Shown: positions 16,808-25,115 of the stretch, piece after piece | How positions within the stretch are numbered: the first letter of the stretch is position 1 | How the letters are laid out: every line of letters begins with the position of its first letter | NCBI RefSeq assembly: GCF_007713685.1 | Contig: NZ_VMRJ01000001.1 | Span: forward strand, 1,098,129 to 1,162,128 | Reading direction: 5' to 3' | Length of the DNA stretch: 64,000 nt | From: Hymenobacter setariae | GTDB lineage: Bacteria; Bacteroidota; Bacteroidia; Cytophagales; Hymenobacteraceae | Program-made: the position numbers and the translations under genes | Notes under the pieces: model-generated | Told to the model about the DNA's origin: nothing | Database searches by the model: none | What the model saw: the letters and a program-made list of their open reading frames with translations, nothing else

Positions 16808-18910
16808 ATGCACAAGTCTTTGTTTGTACTGCTACTAGCCGCTGGCTTGCGGGCGGCCGCGCAGTCCCCTACCCCACTCACCGCCCGCCTCGACAAGGTG
16901 AGCCTCAGCTTCGCCCTAGGTGCCAATGGGCAGCCTTCTTATAGCATAGCCTACGGCCAGAAGCCGGTGGTGCAGCCCTCGCGCTTGGGGCTGGTATTCC
17001 AAGATAACCAAGGCTTTGATGGCGCGCTGACCCTGACGGGCAGCGAGGTGAAGGACGTAGATGAAACCTGGCAGCCGGTGTGGGGCGAGGTTAAGAACAT
17101 CCGCAACCACTACCAGCAACTGACGGTGCACCTGCGCCAAAAAGCCGCTCCCGGCCGCCGCCTGGACGTGGTATTTCGGGTCTTTGCCGATGGTGTGGGC
17201 TTTCGCTACGAGTTTCCGCGGCAGCAGGCGCTCGGCAACTTCGTGGTACTGGACGAGCTTACTGAGTTTGCCCTGCCCGCCGACCACCAGGCCTTCTGGA
17301 TACCCGGCGACTATGACACCAACGAGTACCTCTACACCAAGTCGCGGCTGAGCGCGGTTGATAATTCGGCGCAGGTGAAGTCCTCGACCGAGATTGCGGT
17401 GCGCGTAGCACCCGATGCGCAGGCCGTAGCCACGCCGCTCATGCTCAAGGCCGATAACGGCCTGTACATCAACATTCACGAAGCAGCGCAGGTCAACTAC
17501 CCGGCCATGCAGCTGCATGTGGACCGGGCCAGCCACCGCCTCACGGCCCGGCTGGTGCCCGATGCGGTGGGTAGCAAGGCCTTCTTGCACGCGCCTGCTA
17601 ATACGCCCTGGCGCACAGTCATTGTCAGCGATAAGGCTACTGATATCCTAGCCTCGAAGCTAATTCTTAACCTCAACGAACCTAGCAAGCTCGCCAACAC
17701 CGATTGGATTAAGCCCATGAAATTTGTGGGCGTGTGGTGGGAAATGCAGATTGGCAAGTCGGACTGGAAGTACGCTAACAGCCTCGACACGCTCGATGCC
17801 AAGGGCCAGCTCATCCCGACCGGCCGCCACGGCGCCAACACCCAAAACGTGAAGCGCTACATCGACTTTGCCGCGCAGCACCACCTAGGCGGCGTACTAG
17901 TAGAGGGTTGGAACACCGGCTGGGAAGACTGGTTTGGCAACTGGAAGGAGAACGTATTCGACTTCGTGACGCCCTACCCCGATTTCAACGTGCAAGAAAT
18001 CAGCGACTACGCCAAGAGCAAAGGCGTGCAGATGATAATGCACAACGAAACCTCGGGCGCCGCCACCAACTACGAGCAGCACCTCGATACAGCCTATCAG
18101 TTCATGAACAAGTACGGCTACCCGGCCGTGAAAACGGGCTACGTGGGCCGCATCATCCCGAGGGGCGAGCACCACGACGGGCAGTGGATGAGCAACCACT
18201 TTGTACGGGTGGCCGAAATGGCCGCCAAGCACCACGTCGCGGTCGATATGCACGAGTCGGTGCGCCCCACCGGCCTCTCTCGCACCTACCCCAACTGGAT
18301 GGCCAGCGAGGCCGGCCGCGGCAACGAGTACAACGCCTTCAGCATCGGCAGCCCGCCTGAGCACGAGACCATTATGCCTTTCACCCGCTTCATGGGCGGG
18401 CCGATGGACTACACGCCCGGCATCTTCAAGCTGCAGAATTACGAACCCACCGGCAAGCGCCAGGTGCAAACCACGCTAGCCAAGCAATTGGCCCTGTACG
18501 TGGTGCTGTACTCGCCCCTGCAAATGGCTGCCGACCTGCCCGAAAACTACAACGAGCACCTCGACGCCTTTCAGTTTATCGAAGACGTGCCAGTGGATTG
18601 GGACGATACGCGCATCGTGGCCGCCGAGCCCGGCGACTACCTCACCACCGCCCGCAAGGCCAAAGGCAAGGATGAGTGGTACCTAGGCAGCATCACCGAC
18701 GAAAATGCCCGCCAGCAGCCCGTGAAGCTGGATTTTCTGACGCCCGGCCGCCGCTACCAAGCCACCATCTACGCCGATGGGAAGGGCGCCGATTGGCAAA
18801 AAAACCCTGCAGCCTATCAGATTACGAAGCAGGTCGTGACCAGTAAATCGACCCTCACGCTGCGGCTGGCACCGGGCGGCGGGGCCGCCGTCAGCTTCAA
18901 GCCGCTGTAA
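16808..18910 (+). CDS. GH97-family glycoside hydrolase (alpha-glucosidase/alpha-galactosidase, SusB-like)
   Basis: About 700 residues: signal peptide ending near RAAAQS, an N-terminal beta-supersandwich domain, a central catalytic barrel and a C-terminal beta domain. Barrel motifs are KFVGVWWEMQIGKSDW, GGVLVEGWNTGWEDW, the VKTGYVGRI strand and VDMHESVRPTGLSRTYPN. In GH97, a glycine rather than aspartate in the VK-x-G strand goes with the inverting, SusB-like alpha-glucosidase type, and the glutamate in HESVRPTG is a catalytic carboxylate. That assignment is inference from remembered family features. The frame opens at 16739; the ATG at 16808 gives the signal peptide. The mutarotase gene starts 32 bp downstream, so the pair is probably co-transcribed. 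Confidence 0.93.
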   Translation: MHKSLFVLLLAAGLRAAAQSPTPLTARLDKVSLSFALGANGQPSYSIAYGQKPVVQPSRLGLVFQDNQGFDGALTLTGSEVKDVDETWQPVWGEVKNIRNHYQQLTVHLRQKAAPGRRLDVVFRVFADGVGFRYEFPRQQALGNFVVLDELTEFALPADHQAFWIPGDYDTNEYLYTKSRLSAVDNSAQVKSSTEIAVRVAPDAQAVATPLMLKADNGLYINIHEAAQVNYPAMQLHVDRASHRLTARLVPDAVGSKAFLHAPANTPWRTVIVSDKATDILASKLILNLNEPSKLANTDWIKPMKFVGVWWEMQIGKSDWKYANSLDTLDAKGQLIPTGRHGANTQNVKRYIDFAAQHHLGGVLVEGWNTGWEDWFGNWKENVFDFVTPYPDFNVQEISDYAKSKGVQMIMHNETSGAATNYEQHLDTAYQFMNKYGYPAVKTGYVGRIIPRGEHHDGQWMSNHFVRVAEMAAKHHVAVDMHESVRPTGLSRTYPNWMASEAGRGNEYNAFSIGSPPEHETIMPFTRFMGGPMDYTPGIFKLQNYEPTGKRQVQTTLAKQLALYVVLYSPLQMAADLPENYNEHLDAFQFIEDVPVDWDDTRIVAAEPGDYLTTARKAKGKDEWYLGSITDENARQQPVKLDFLTPGRRYQATIYADGKGADWQKNPAAYQITKQVVTSKSTLTLRLAPGGGAAVSFKPL

Positions 18911-18942
18911 GTTTGGCTTCCCCACCACGCTTTTTACCCCTC

Positions 18943-19317
18943 ATGGAATATCCAGAAGCCGCCCGCCCTACCCCTTTCAAACGCTATTGCAAAACCCTGA
19001 ACCTGCAAGCCGATGCGGAGCTGATAGCCGCTTACCGCAAGCTGCATACGCCCGAAGGCGTATGGCCCGAGATAGCGCAGGGCATGCGGGAAATAGGCAT
19101 CCTGGACATGGAGATATACCTGCTTGGCAACCAAGCGTTCATGATAATGGACACGGTGCCCGACTTTGACCACGACCAAGCCATGCAGGTGCTGGCCACC
19201 AAGCCCCGCCAAGCCGAATGGGAGCAAGTAGTAGCCGCCTGCCAGCAAACTACCGCCAACGCTACTGCGGCCGAAAAATGGCAACTGATGGAGCGCATCT
19301 ACAAGATGGAAGTATAG
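18943..19317 (+). CDS. L-rhamnose/L-fucose mutarotase family protein (DUF718)
   Basis: 124 residues, the full length of the RhaM family. The family aligns around RYCKTLNLQADAELIAAYRK, LHTPEGVWPEI (the histidine matches the catalytic histidine region of RhaM) and GNQAFMIMDTVPDFDHDQA. It catalyses anomer exchange of a 6-deoxy sugar in the cytoplasm. It lies 32 bp after the GH97 gene. The incomplete gene at the left edge is a close paralogue, with long identical nucleotide stretches. Two copies at the two ends of the fucose/arabinose locus suggest duplication. Whether they prefer different sugars (rhamnose, fucose) cannot be told from sequence. Confidence 0.92.
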   Translation: MEYPEAARPTPFKRYCKTLNLQADAELIAAYRKLHTPEGVWPEIAQGMREIGILDMEIYLLGNQAFMIMDTVPDFDHDQAMQVLATKPRQAEWEQVVAACQQTTANATAAEKWQLMERIYKMEV

Positions 19318-19324
19318 TCCTGTT

Positions 19325-19385
19325 TTTTGTGTAGCAGAAGCTACGATTTGTGTAGGCGGCCCCAGCCGATTTACGTGGACCTTTG
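19325..19385 (+). promoter_or_regulatory. Promoter with AraC-type direct repeat, first AKR gene
   Basis: Half-sites TTTTGTGT (19325-19332) and ATTTGTGT (19346-19353) start 21 bp apart, and a -7 element GACCTTTG (19378-19385) starts 32 bp after the second. The block closely resembles 20498-20558 before the second AKR gene, including a shared GCA-R-AAGC segment between the half-sites. Confidence 0.6.
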
Positions 19386-19386
19386 A

Positions 19387-19422
19387 AGAACCTAAGCGCG
19401 GACTTACTCGCGCTTAGGTTCT
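19387..19422. other. Strong hairpin directly upstream of the AKR start codon
   Basis: Perfect 14-bp arms, AGAACCTAAGCGCG and complement, enclose GACTTACT and end 6 bp before the ATG at 19429. A T-rich but broken tail follows (TTCTTTGC). It begins one base after the proposed -7 element. It could end the mutarotase transcript or hinder translation of the AKR gene. Confidence 0.6.
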
Positions 19423-19428
19423 TTGCTT

Positions 19429-20478
19429 ATGAATCTTACTGATTTTCGCACCCTAGGGCGCTCGGGCCTGGTAGTGAGCCCGCTGGCGCTGGGCACCATG
19501 ACGTTTGGCACCCCGCGCTGGGGCTCGGCCGACGACGTTTCCGAAAGCATTTTCCAGGCCTACGTGGAGGCTGGTGGCAATTTTATTGACACCGCCGATG
19601 TGTACGCCAAAGGCCGCAGTGAGGAGCTAGTGGGCGGCTACATCGCCAGCCGCGGCCTGCGCGACCAGCTGGTACTAGCCACCAAGTTTGGCTTCAATAC
19701 CCAGCCCGGCAACCCCCACGCGGGCGGCAATGGGCGCAAGCACATCCACCAAGCCCTCGAAGGCTCGCTACGCCGCCTAGGTACCGATTACATCGACCTG
19801 TACTGGCTGCACGTGTGGGACATGGTGACGCCCGTAGAAGAGGTCTTACAGACCCTAGGCGACCTAGTGCGCGCCGGCAAAATCCGCTACTTTGGCTTTT
19901 CCGACATGCCGGCTTGGTACGCTACCAAGGCCGCCACGTTGGCCCAGGCCCACGGCGTGCCCGGCCCCATCGCCATGCAGATGGAGTACTCGCTGGTAGC
20001 GCGCACCCTCGAAACCGAGCACGTGCCCGCCGCCCGCGAGTGCGGCCTGGGCATCGTGCCGTGGAGCCCACTCGCGGCAGGCTTCTTAGCCGGCAAGTAC
20101 GAGCGCGCCGAAGCAGGTGCCACCGGCGAAGGCCGGCTCAGCGGTCCTAATCCATTCGGCAATACGAAGTTTAACGACCGCAACTGGCAGGTGCTCGACG
20201 TGCTGCGCCAAGTAGCTACCGAGGCCGGCCAGCCGCTGGCCCAAGTAGCTTTGGCCTGGGCGCTAACCCGACCGGGCGTTAGCTCGCTCATCGTGGGAGC
20301 CAGCAAACTGGAGCAGCTGCGAGATAACATGGCGGCGTTGGAAATCCAGCTTACGCCCGAGCAGCTGCGCGCGCTGAATGCCGGCAGCGTGCCCGACCCA
20401 GCTTTCCCGGAGGGGTTCTTCTCGGCGGGACTTCAGCGCGGCATTTTCGGGGGGCACGCAGTGCAGGGTTGGCAGTAG
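19429..20478 (+). CDS. Aldo/keto reductase
   Basis: About 349 residues, single AKR barrel. The catalytic set is visible: aspartate and tyrosine in FIDTADVYAKGRSEELVG, lysine in VLATKFGF and histidine in LYWLHVWD. The C-terminal NADP-binding part (SSLIVGASKLEQLRDNMAAL) is typical. It reduces aldehydes or ketones, or oxidises aldoses, with NADP(H). The ATG at 19429 is preferred over an upstream in-frame codon at 19423. A second AKR of a different subgroup starts 112 bp after its stop, behind a near-copy of the same promoter region. Proximity to fucose genes makes sugar dehydrogenase activity possible but the link to an AraC gene suggests a separate inducible pathway. Confidence 0.95.
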   Translation: MNLTDFRTLGRSGLVVSPLALGTMTFGTPRWGSADDVSESIFQAYVEAGGNFIDTADVYAKGRSEELVGGYIASRGLRDQLVLATKFGFNTQPGNPHAGGNGRKHIHQALEGSLRRLGTDYIDLYWLHVWDMVTPVEEVLQTLGDLVRAGKIRYFGFSDMPAWYATKAATLAQAHGVPGPIAMQMEYSLVARTLETEHVPAARECGLGIVPWSPLAAGFLAGKYERAEAGATGEGRLSGPNPFGNTKFNDRNWQVLDVLRQVATEAGQPLAQVALAWALTRPGVSSLIVGASKLEQLRDNMAALEIQLTPEQLRALNAGSVPDPAFPEGFFSAGLQRGIFGGHAVQGWQ

Positions 20479-20497
20479 CGGCCCTAGGGTAGCCGTG

Positions 20498-20558
20498 TTT
20501 TGTGTTGCAAAAGCACGATTTTGTATAAGCCCCGCCCTAGGTAGCTGCCGGACCTTTG
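20498..20558 (+). promoter_or_regulatory. Promoter with AraC-type direct repeat, second AKR gene
   Basis: Half-sites TTTTGTGT (20498-20505) and TTTTGTAT (20519-20526) start 21 bp apart; GACCTTTG (20551-20558) starts 32 bp after the second. This is the best-formed of three sites with the same geometry. The ATG is at 20590. An AraC gene lies downstream at 21742. Confidence 0.6.
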
Positions 20559-20589
20559 TTAGGTAAAACAACCAGTTTACCAACTCCTT

Positions 20590-21585
20590 ATGAATACCCT
20601 CAAACGAGTAGCCTTGGGCACCCAGGGCCTAGAAGTACCCATCGAAGGCCTAGGCTGCATGGGCATGACGGGCGGCATCAACGGCATGAGCGTGTACGGC
20701 GAAGCCGACGAAGCCGAGAGCCTGGCCACCCTGCACCGCGCCCTAGAGCTAGGCGTGGACATGCTCGACACCGCCGACCTCTACGGCCCGATGCTCAACG
20801 AGCGCCTGGTGGGCAAGGCCATTGCCGGCCAGCGCGACAAGTTCACAATCGCCACCAAGTTCGGCTTTGAGGTGGACGATAACGAGCAGTGGACCGGCGG
20901 CTACAATGGCCGGCCCGAGTACGTGCGCAAGTCCATCGAGCGCTCCTTGCGCAACCTAGGCACCGACTACGTGGACCTCTACTACCTACACCGCATCGAC
21001 CCCAACACGCCCATTATGGAAACCGTGGGCGCCATGAGCCGCCTCGTGGAAGAAGGTAAAGTGCGCTACTTAGGCCTGAGCGAAGTGTCGGCCGACGTGC
21101 TGCGCCAGGTGCACGCCGTGCACCCCATCACGGCCCTGCAAACCGAGTACTCGCTCTTCGACCGCCACGTGGAGGAAGAAGGCATTTTGGAAGCCGCCCG
21201 CGAGCTGGGTATCGGCTTCGTGGCGTACTCGCCCCTAGGTCGAGGGTTTTTGTCGGGCGACATCAAGACGCCCGACGACTTCGAGCCCTCCGATTCGCGC
21301 CGGTTTTTCCCGCGCTACCAGGGCGAGAACTTCTATAAGAACCTGGAGCTGGTGCAGAAGCTGCAAATCCTGGCCGCGGCCAAGGGCGTCACCGCGTCGC
21401 AGTTGGCGCTGGCCTGGGTGCTGGCGCAGGGCGTGGTGGCCATCCCGGGTACCAAGCGCCGCAAGTACTTGGAGCAGAACGTAGCCGCCGCCAGCATCAC
21501 GCTGACTCCGCAGGAACTAGCCGACCTCGACGCCATCATGCCGGTAGGCAGCGCGGTGGGCGCGGCCTACCCGGCAGGACTGTAA
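20590..21585 (+). CDS. Aldo/keto reductase (AKR13-like)
   Basis: 331 residues. Catalytic residues are in [10 protein letters not shown] (Asp, Tyr), TIATKFGF (Lys) and LYYLHRID (His), with the cofactor region [16 protein letters not shown] typical of the AKR13/YakC-like group. The N-terminal [10 protein letters not shown] is also characteristic. These enzymes reduce a wide range of carbonyl compounds with NADPH. The sequence is quite different from the upstream AKR (19429), so this is not a tandem duplicate even though the promoter regions match. The stop is followed within 20 bp by a very long inverted repeat, then by the AraC gene. Confidence 0.95.
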   Translation: MNTLKRVALGTQGLEVPIEGLGCMGMTGGINGMSVYGEADEAESLATLHRALELGVDMLDTADLYGPMLNERLVGKAIAGQRDKFTIATKFGFEVDDNEQWTGGYNGRPEYVRKSIERSLRNLGTDYVDLYYLHRIDPNTPIMETVGAMSRLVEEGKVRYLGLSEVSADVLRQVHAVHPITALQTEYSLFDRHVEEEGILEAARELGIGFVAYSPLGRGFLSGDIKTPDDFEPSDSRRFFPRYQGENFYKNLELVQKLQILAAAKGVTASQLALAWVLAQGVVAIPGTKRRKYLEQNVAAASITLTPQELADLDAIMPVGSAVGAAYPAGL

Positions 21586-21603
21586 CTTGCTAACTACAAC
21601 CTA

Positions 21604-21704
21604 AAATAACGTTTGTCATGCTGAGTCTGTCGAAGCATCTCTACTGCACCGTTGGATGAAGCAGTAGAGATGCTTCGACAAGCTCAGCATGACAAACGTT
21701 ATTT
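21604..21704. repeat. Long intergenic inverted repeat, family B copy 2
   Basis: Arms of about 44 bp with two mismatches (21604-21647 and 21661-21704) surround a 13-bp centre. The family core GTCATGCTGAG...GAAGCATCT is present. This copy is longer at its outer ends (AAATAACGTTTGTCATG) than the others. It separates the second AKR gene from the AraC gene. Confidence 0.92.
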
Positions 21705-21741
21705 GACTATCCCATTCTAAAAGAAGACAATATTCTTAGCT

Positions 21742-22662
21742 ATGAAACCAGCCGCCAACGACTTGCAGGTGCTTCACACCGTTACGGAATATGCCCGGTT
21801 TTGCGGGTTGGAGGCACCGCGGCACCCGCTGCTTACTATCATTGACCTGGCCACGACGCGGGGCCAGCCGCGCCCCACGGGCATGACCCCGATAGTGCAG
21901 CAGTTTTACACTATTTGGCTCAAAAAGGGCATCAAAGGCACTATCTATTACGGGCGGCAGTCCTACGACTTCGGCGAAGGCGTACTAGGCTTTCAGGCGC
22001 CGGGCCAGGTCTTCGCCATCGACGAAACGCTGGACCTCTCCGAAATCAGCGGCTGGGGACTGGTAATTCATCCCGACTTTCTGCACAAGCACCCCCTAGG
22101 TAAGAAAATAGCGAGTTACAGCTTTTTCTCTTACCAGGTGCACGAAGCACTACACCTGTCGGCGCAGGAAGAACGGGTGCTCGACGGCATCCTCACCGGC
22201 ATCCGGCACGAGTACGAGCAGCCCATCGATTCCTTTAGCCAAGACGTGCTCGTGTCGCAGCTAGAGGTGCTGCTCAACTACGCCAACCGCTTCTACCACC
22301 GCCAGTTCTTGACGCGGCGGCCGGCCGAGCACGACCTGCTCAGCCGCTTCGAAGGGCTGCTGACGGATTATTTTGCCCAGAGCGGCGAGCAGCCATTGCC
22401 CACCGTGCAGCACTTTGCCGACGCGCTGCACGTATCGCCGGCCTACCTCAGCGACATGCTGCGCACCCTCACCGGCCAAACCACCCAGCAGCACATTCAC
22501 TACGGCCTCATTGAGAAAGCCAAGCAACTGCTGCTCAGCACGTCGCTTTCTATCAACGAGACGGCTTTTCAGCTGGGCTTTGAATACCCGCAGTACTTTA
22601 CGCGGTTATTCAAAAGCAAAACTGGCCTGACGCCGGCCGCCTTCCGCCTCTCGGCGCAGTAG
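21742..22662 (+). CDS. AraC-family transcriptional regulator
   Basis: 306 residues. The N-terminal part is a cupin-type sensing domain (IKGTIYYGRQSYDFGEGVLG). The C-terminal AraC domain has the first helix-turn-helix at VQHFADALHVSPAYLSDMLR and the second at LSINETAFQLGFEYPQYFTR, followed by LFKSKTGLTPAAFR. It is the nearest regulator to the two aldo/keto reductase genes on the same strand, and their promoters hold direct-repeat half-sites of the kind AraC proteins bind; I infer that it controls them. Its 3' end faces the ethanolamine genes on the other strand, so a role there is less likely but not excluded. Confidence 0.94.
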   Translation: MKPAANDLQVLHTVTEYARFCGLEAPRHPLLTIIDLATTRGQPRPTGMTPIVQQFYTIWLKKGIKGTIYYGRQSYDFGEGVLGFQAPGQVFAIDETLDLSEISGWGLVIHPDFLHKHPLGKKIASYSFFSYQVHEALHLSAQEERVLDGILTGIRHEYEQPIDSFSQDVLVSQLEVLLNYANRFYHRQFLTRRPAEHDLLSRFEGLLTDYFAQSGEQPLPTVQHFADALHVSPAYLSDMLRTLTGQTTQQHIHYGLIEKAKQLLLSTSLSINETAFQLGFEYPQYFTRLFKSKTGLTPAAFRLSAQ

Positions 22663-22683
22663 CGCCTAGGCCGGTATTGGAAA

Positions 22684-22764
22684 TGTACCGTGGACTCTGC
22701 GAGTCCGCGCGTGAGAAGCTGCCCTGAGGCGAACAACTCGCGGACCCGCAGGGTCCACGGTACA
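22684..22764. repeat. Long intergenic inverted repeat, family C copy 1
   Basis: Outer 12-bp perfect arms TGTACCGTGGAC and complement (22684-22695, 22753-22764), with further imperfect pairing inward (GCGAGTCCGCG against CTCGCGGAC). It lies 9 bp from the end of eutC, between that gene and the convergent AraC gene, and may act as the shared terminator. A partial relative overlaps the 3' end of a response regulator gene near 30571. Confidence 0.85.
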
Positions 22765-22773
22765 ACAAGGTCA

Positions 22774-23541
22774 TTACTCGGTCAGCAAATCGGCTTGGTC
22801 TTTCAGGGCCACGCCCGAAAGTTGGCGCCGCAATGCCTCGCGCAGGAGCCAGCTTAGCTTGGCCGCGGCAGCCGCATAGGGTAGCCCGGCCGAGCGGATA
22901 TTCGACACGCAATTGCGCGCCTCGTCGGTGAGGCCGGGCCGCGGGCCGTAGGTGAAATAGGCACCTAGGCTGTCGGGTGCGCTCAGCCCCGGCCGCTCGC
23001 CGATGAGCACCAGCACCAGCCGCGCCCTCAGCAGGTGGCCGATTTCGTCGCCTAGGGCCACGCGCGCCTGTTCGGCCAGCACGAGCGGCCCCAGGTGCAG
23101 GCCCGTAGCGCGCAACTCTGGCAGCAATAGGCCCAGCAGCGGCACGGCGTGCGCGTTGATGGCGGTGGCCGACAAGCCATCGGCCAGCACAATGGCCACG
23201 TCGCATTCAGCGTCAGCGACTAGGTGAGCTTTTGACTCTTCGGCTAATTGGCGGCCGTGGTCGGGGCGCTGAAGGTACTCTTGGCGGTTTTGAGCTCGGC
23301 TGCTTACCTGGTGCAAAGGCAGACCTAGGGTGGCTAATTCAGCTAACAGTCGCTCCGTATCTAGCACCGAGTACACGGCATCGCGGGCGTGGGCGTGGGC
23401 CAGCTTGAAGGCCAGCGCCTCGTGCAGGGGCACGCTGGCACCCGTGCGCCCTAGGGCGATGCGGGCGGCGGTGAAGGCGCGCAGGCTGGCCCACGGGTCG
23501 GGCTCCGGGGCAGCGGGCGGTAGGTCGGGCAGGTTGCTCAT
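22774..23541 (-). CDS. eutC: Ethanolamine ammonia-lyase small subunit
   Basis: 255 residues, normal for EutC. Family landmarks are LGRTGASVPLHEALAFKLAHAHARDAV (shown in part as GRTGASVPLHEALAF), VSSRAQNRQEYLQRPDHGR, the cobalamin-binding region IVLADGLSATAINAHAVPLL and LIGERPGLSAPDSLGAY. EutC with EutB forms the adenosylcobalamin-dependent lyase that turns ethanolamine into acetaldehyde and ammonia. It is downstream of eutB on the same strand, but 148 bp away because a family A inverted repeat lies between them. No microcompartment shell genes are present, so this is the simple cytosolic system. Confidence 0.96.
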   Translation of the reverse strand: MSNLPDLPPAAPEPDPWASLRAFTAARIALGRTGASVPLHEALAFKLAHAHARDAVYSVLDTERLLAELATLGLPLHQVSSRAQNRQEYLQRPDHGRQLAEESKAHLVADAECDVAIVLADGLSATAINAHAVPLLGLLLPELRATGLHLGPLVLAEQARVALGDEIGHLLRARLVLVLIGERPGLSAPDSLGAYFTYGPRPGLTDEARNCVSNIRSAGLPYAAAAAKLSWLLREALRRQLSGVALKDQADLLTE

Positions 23542-23578
23542 GGCAAAGATTTCAGAATACCGACTTGGACTATATGCC

Positions 23579-23673
23579 TGTCATTGCGAGGAGGCCCGAC
23601 GAAGCAATCGCACCTGAGCGGCACCTAGGCGAGCTCGTTCTGATGCGATTGCCTCGCTTTGCTCGCAATGACA
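23579..23673. repeat. Long intergenic inverted repeat, family A copy 2, between eutB and eutC
   Basis: Outer ends TGTCATTGCGAG and CTCGCAATGACA pair perfectly; inner pairing (GAAGCAATCGCA with TGCGATTGCCTC) is imperfect. The centre contains GGCACCTAGGCGAG, alignable with the centre of the 55365 copy. It interrupts the eutB-eutC operon. Confidence 0.9.
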
Positions 23674-23689
23674 AATGATTTTATTCGCA

Positions 23690-25072
23690 CTAGCGCAGCG
23701 CGGGCGGCAGCTGGCCCAATAAACGCGCCGATGCAGCGGGCAGCAATTGCCCTTGCGCACTGAAAATACCTTGTTGCGCCAGCCACGCTTCAAACTCGGG
23801 CGCGGGGCGCAAACCTAGCACCTGCCGCACGTATAGCGCATCGTGGAAGGACGTGGACTGGTAGCCGAGCATAATATCATCGGCCCCCGGAATGCCCATG
23901 ATGTAGTTGCAGCCGGCCACGCCGAGCAGCGTCAGCAGCGTGTCCATGTCGTCTTGGTCAGCCTCGGCGTGGTTGGTGTAGCACACGTCTACGCCCATCG
24001 GCAGGCCCAGGAGCTTGCCGCAAAAGTGGTCTTCGAGGGCCGCCCTGATGATTTGCTTGCCATCGTAGAGGTACTCGGGGCCGATGAAGCCGACCACCGT
24101 ATTGACGAGCAGCGGCCGAAAGCGCCGGGCCACGGCGTAGGCGCGGGCCTCGCAGGTTTGCTGGTCGAGGCCGTGGTGGGCATTGGCCGATAGCGAGCTG
24201 CCCTGTCCGGTTTCGAAGTACATCACATCCTGGCCCAGCGTGCCGCGGCCCAGGCTGAGCGTGGCTTCGTGCGCCTCTTGCAGCAGCCCTAGGTTGATGC
24301 CAAAGCTCGTGTTGGTGGCCTCGGTACCGCCGATGGATTGAAAGGTCAAATCGACGGGCACGCCCTGCTCGATGAGCTGCAAGGAAGTCGTGACGTGGCA
24401 CAGCACGCACGACTGCGTCGGGATGGCGTACTGCTCGCGCACGGCGTCGAGCATGTACAGTAAGTCGCTCACCGCCTTAGGATTGTCGGTGGCCGGGTTG
24501 ATACCTAGCACGGCATCGCCGCTACCGTAGAGCAGGCCATCGACGAGGCTGGCGGCGATGCCGCGCAGGTCGTCGGTGGGGTGGTTGGGCTGCAGGCGGG
24601 TGGCCAAGTGCCCGCGCAGCCCCAGGGTATTGCGAAAGCGCGTGATGACCTCGACGCGCCGGGCCACGGCAATCAGCTCCTGGTTGCGCAGCAGCTTGCT
24701 CACGGCGGCCACCATCTCGGGCGTGAGGCCGGGCGCCAGCGCATGCAGCGCAGTGGCATCGGCCGCGTCCGACACGAGGTAATCGCGCAGCTGCCCCACC
24801 GTGAAGTGTGCGATGGGGGCAAACGCTGCCGCGTCGTGCGTGTCTAGTATCAGGCGCGTAACCTCATCTTGCTCGTAGGGCACCAGCGGCTCGTGCAGAA
24901 AGGTGCGCAGCGGCACATCGGCTAGGGCGTACTGGGCAGCCACGCGCTCTTCGTAGGTGGCGGCGGCCACGCCGGCCAGCACGTCGCCCGAGCGCAGCGG
25001 CGTGGCGCGGGCGAGCAGCGTTTTCAGGTCGTTGAAGACGTAGGCGCGCTGGCCGATGGTGTGGCGATACAT
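23690..25072 (-). CDS. eutB: Ethanolamine ammonia-lyase large subunit
   Basis: About 460 residues, the usual EutB length. The N-terminal MYRHTIGQRAYVFNDLKTLL and the barrel segments DGLLYGSGDAVLGINPATDN, LCHVTTSLQLIEQGVPVDL, YFETGQGSSLSANAHHG and FIGPEYLYDGKQIIRAALED are characteristic, and the C-terminal CNYIMGIPGADDIMLGYQST completes it. This is the catalytic TIM-barrel subunit where radical deamination of ethanolamine occurs. The frame opens at 25087, but the ATG at 25072 matches the family start. It lies between an APC-type permease (upstream) and eutC (downstream), with a different inverted repeat at each junction. Confidence 0.97.
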   Translation of the reverse strand: MYRHTIGQRAYVFNDLKTLLARATPLRSGDVLAGVAAATYEERVAAQYALADVPLRTFLHEPLVPYEQDEVTRLILDTHDAAAFAPIAHFTVGQLRDYLVSDAADATALHALAPGLTPEMVAAVSKLLRNQELIAVARRVEVITRFRNTLGLRGHLATRLQPNHPTDDLRGIAASLVDGLLYGSGDAVLGINPATDNPKAVSDLLYMLDAVREQYAIPTQSCVLCHVTTSLQLIEQGVPVDLTFQSIGGTEATNTSFGINLGLLQEAHEATLSLGRGTLGQDVMYFETGQGSSLSANAHHGLDQQTCEARAYAVARRFRPLLVNTVVGFIGPEYLYDGKQIIRAALEDHFCGKLLGLPMGVDVCYTNHAEADQDDMDTLLTLLGVAGCNYIMGIPGADDIMLGYQSTSFHDALYVRQVLGLRPAPEFEAWLAQQGIFSAQGQLLPAASARLLGQLPPALR

Positions 25073-25115
25073 GGGTTCAATGAGCAATTACCAATGAGCA
25101 AGTAGCATAGCTTCA

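Noticed and set aside
17897..18469. Long open frame opposite the GH97 gene
   Set aside because: Fully antisense to conserved GH97 catalytic sequence, His/Val-rich and without motifs; a shadow frame.
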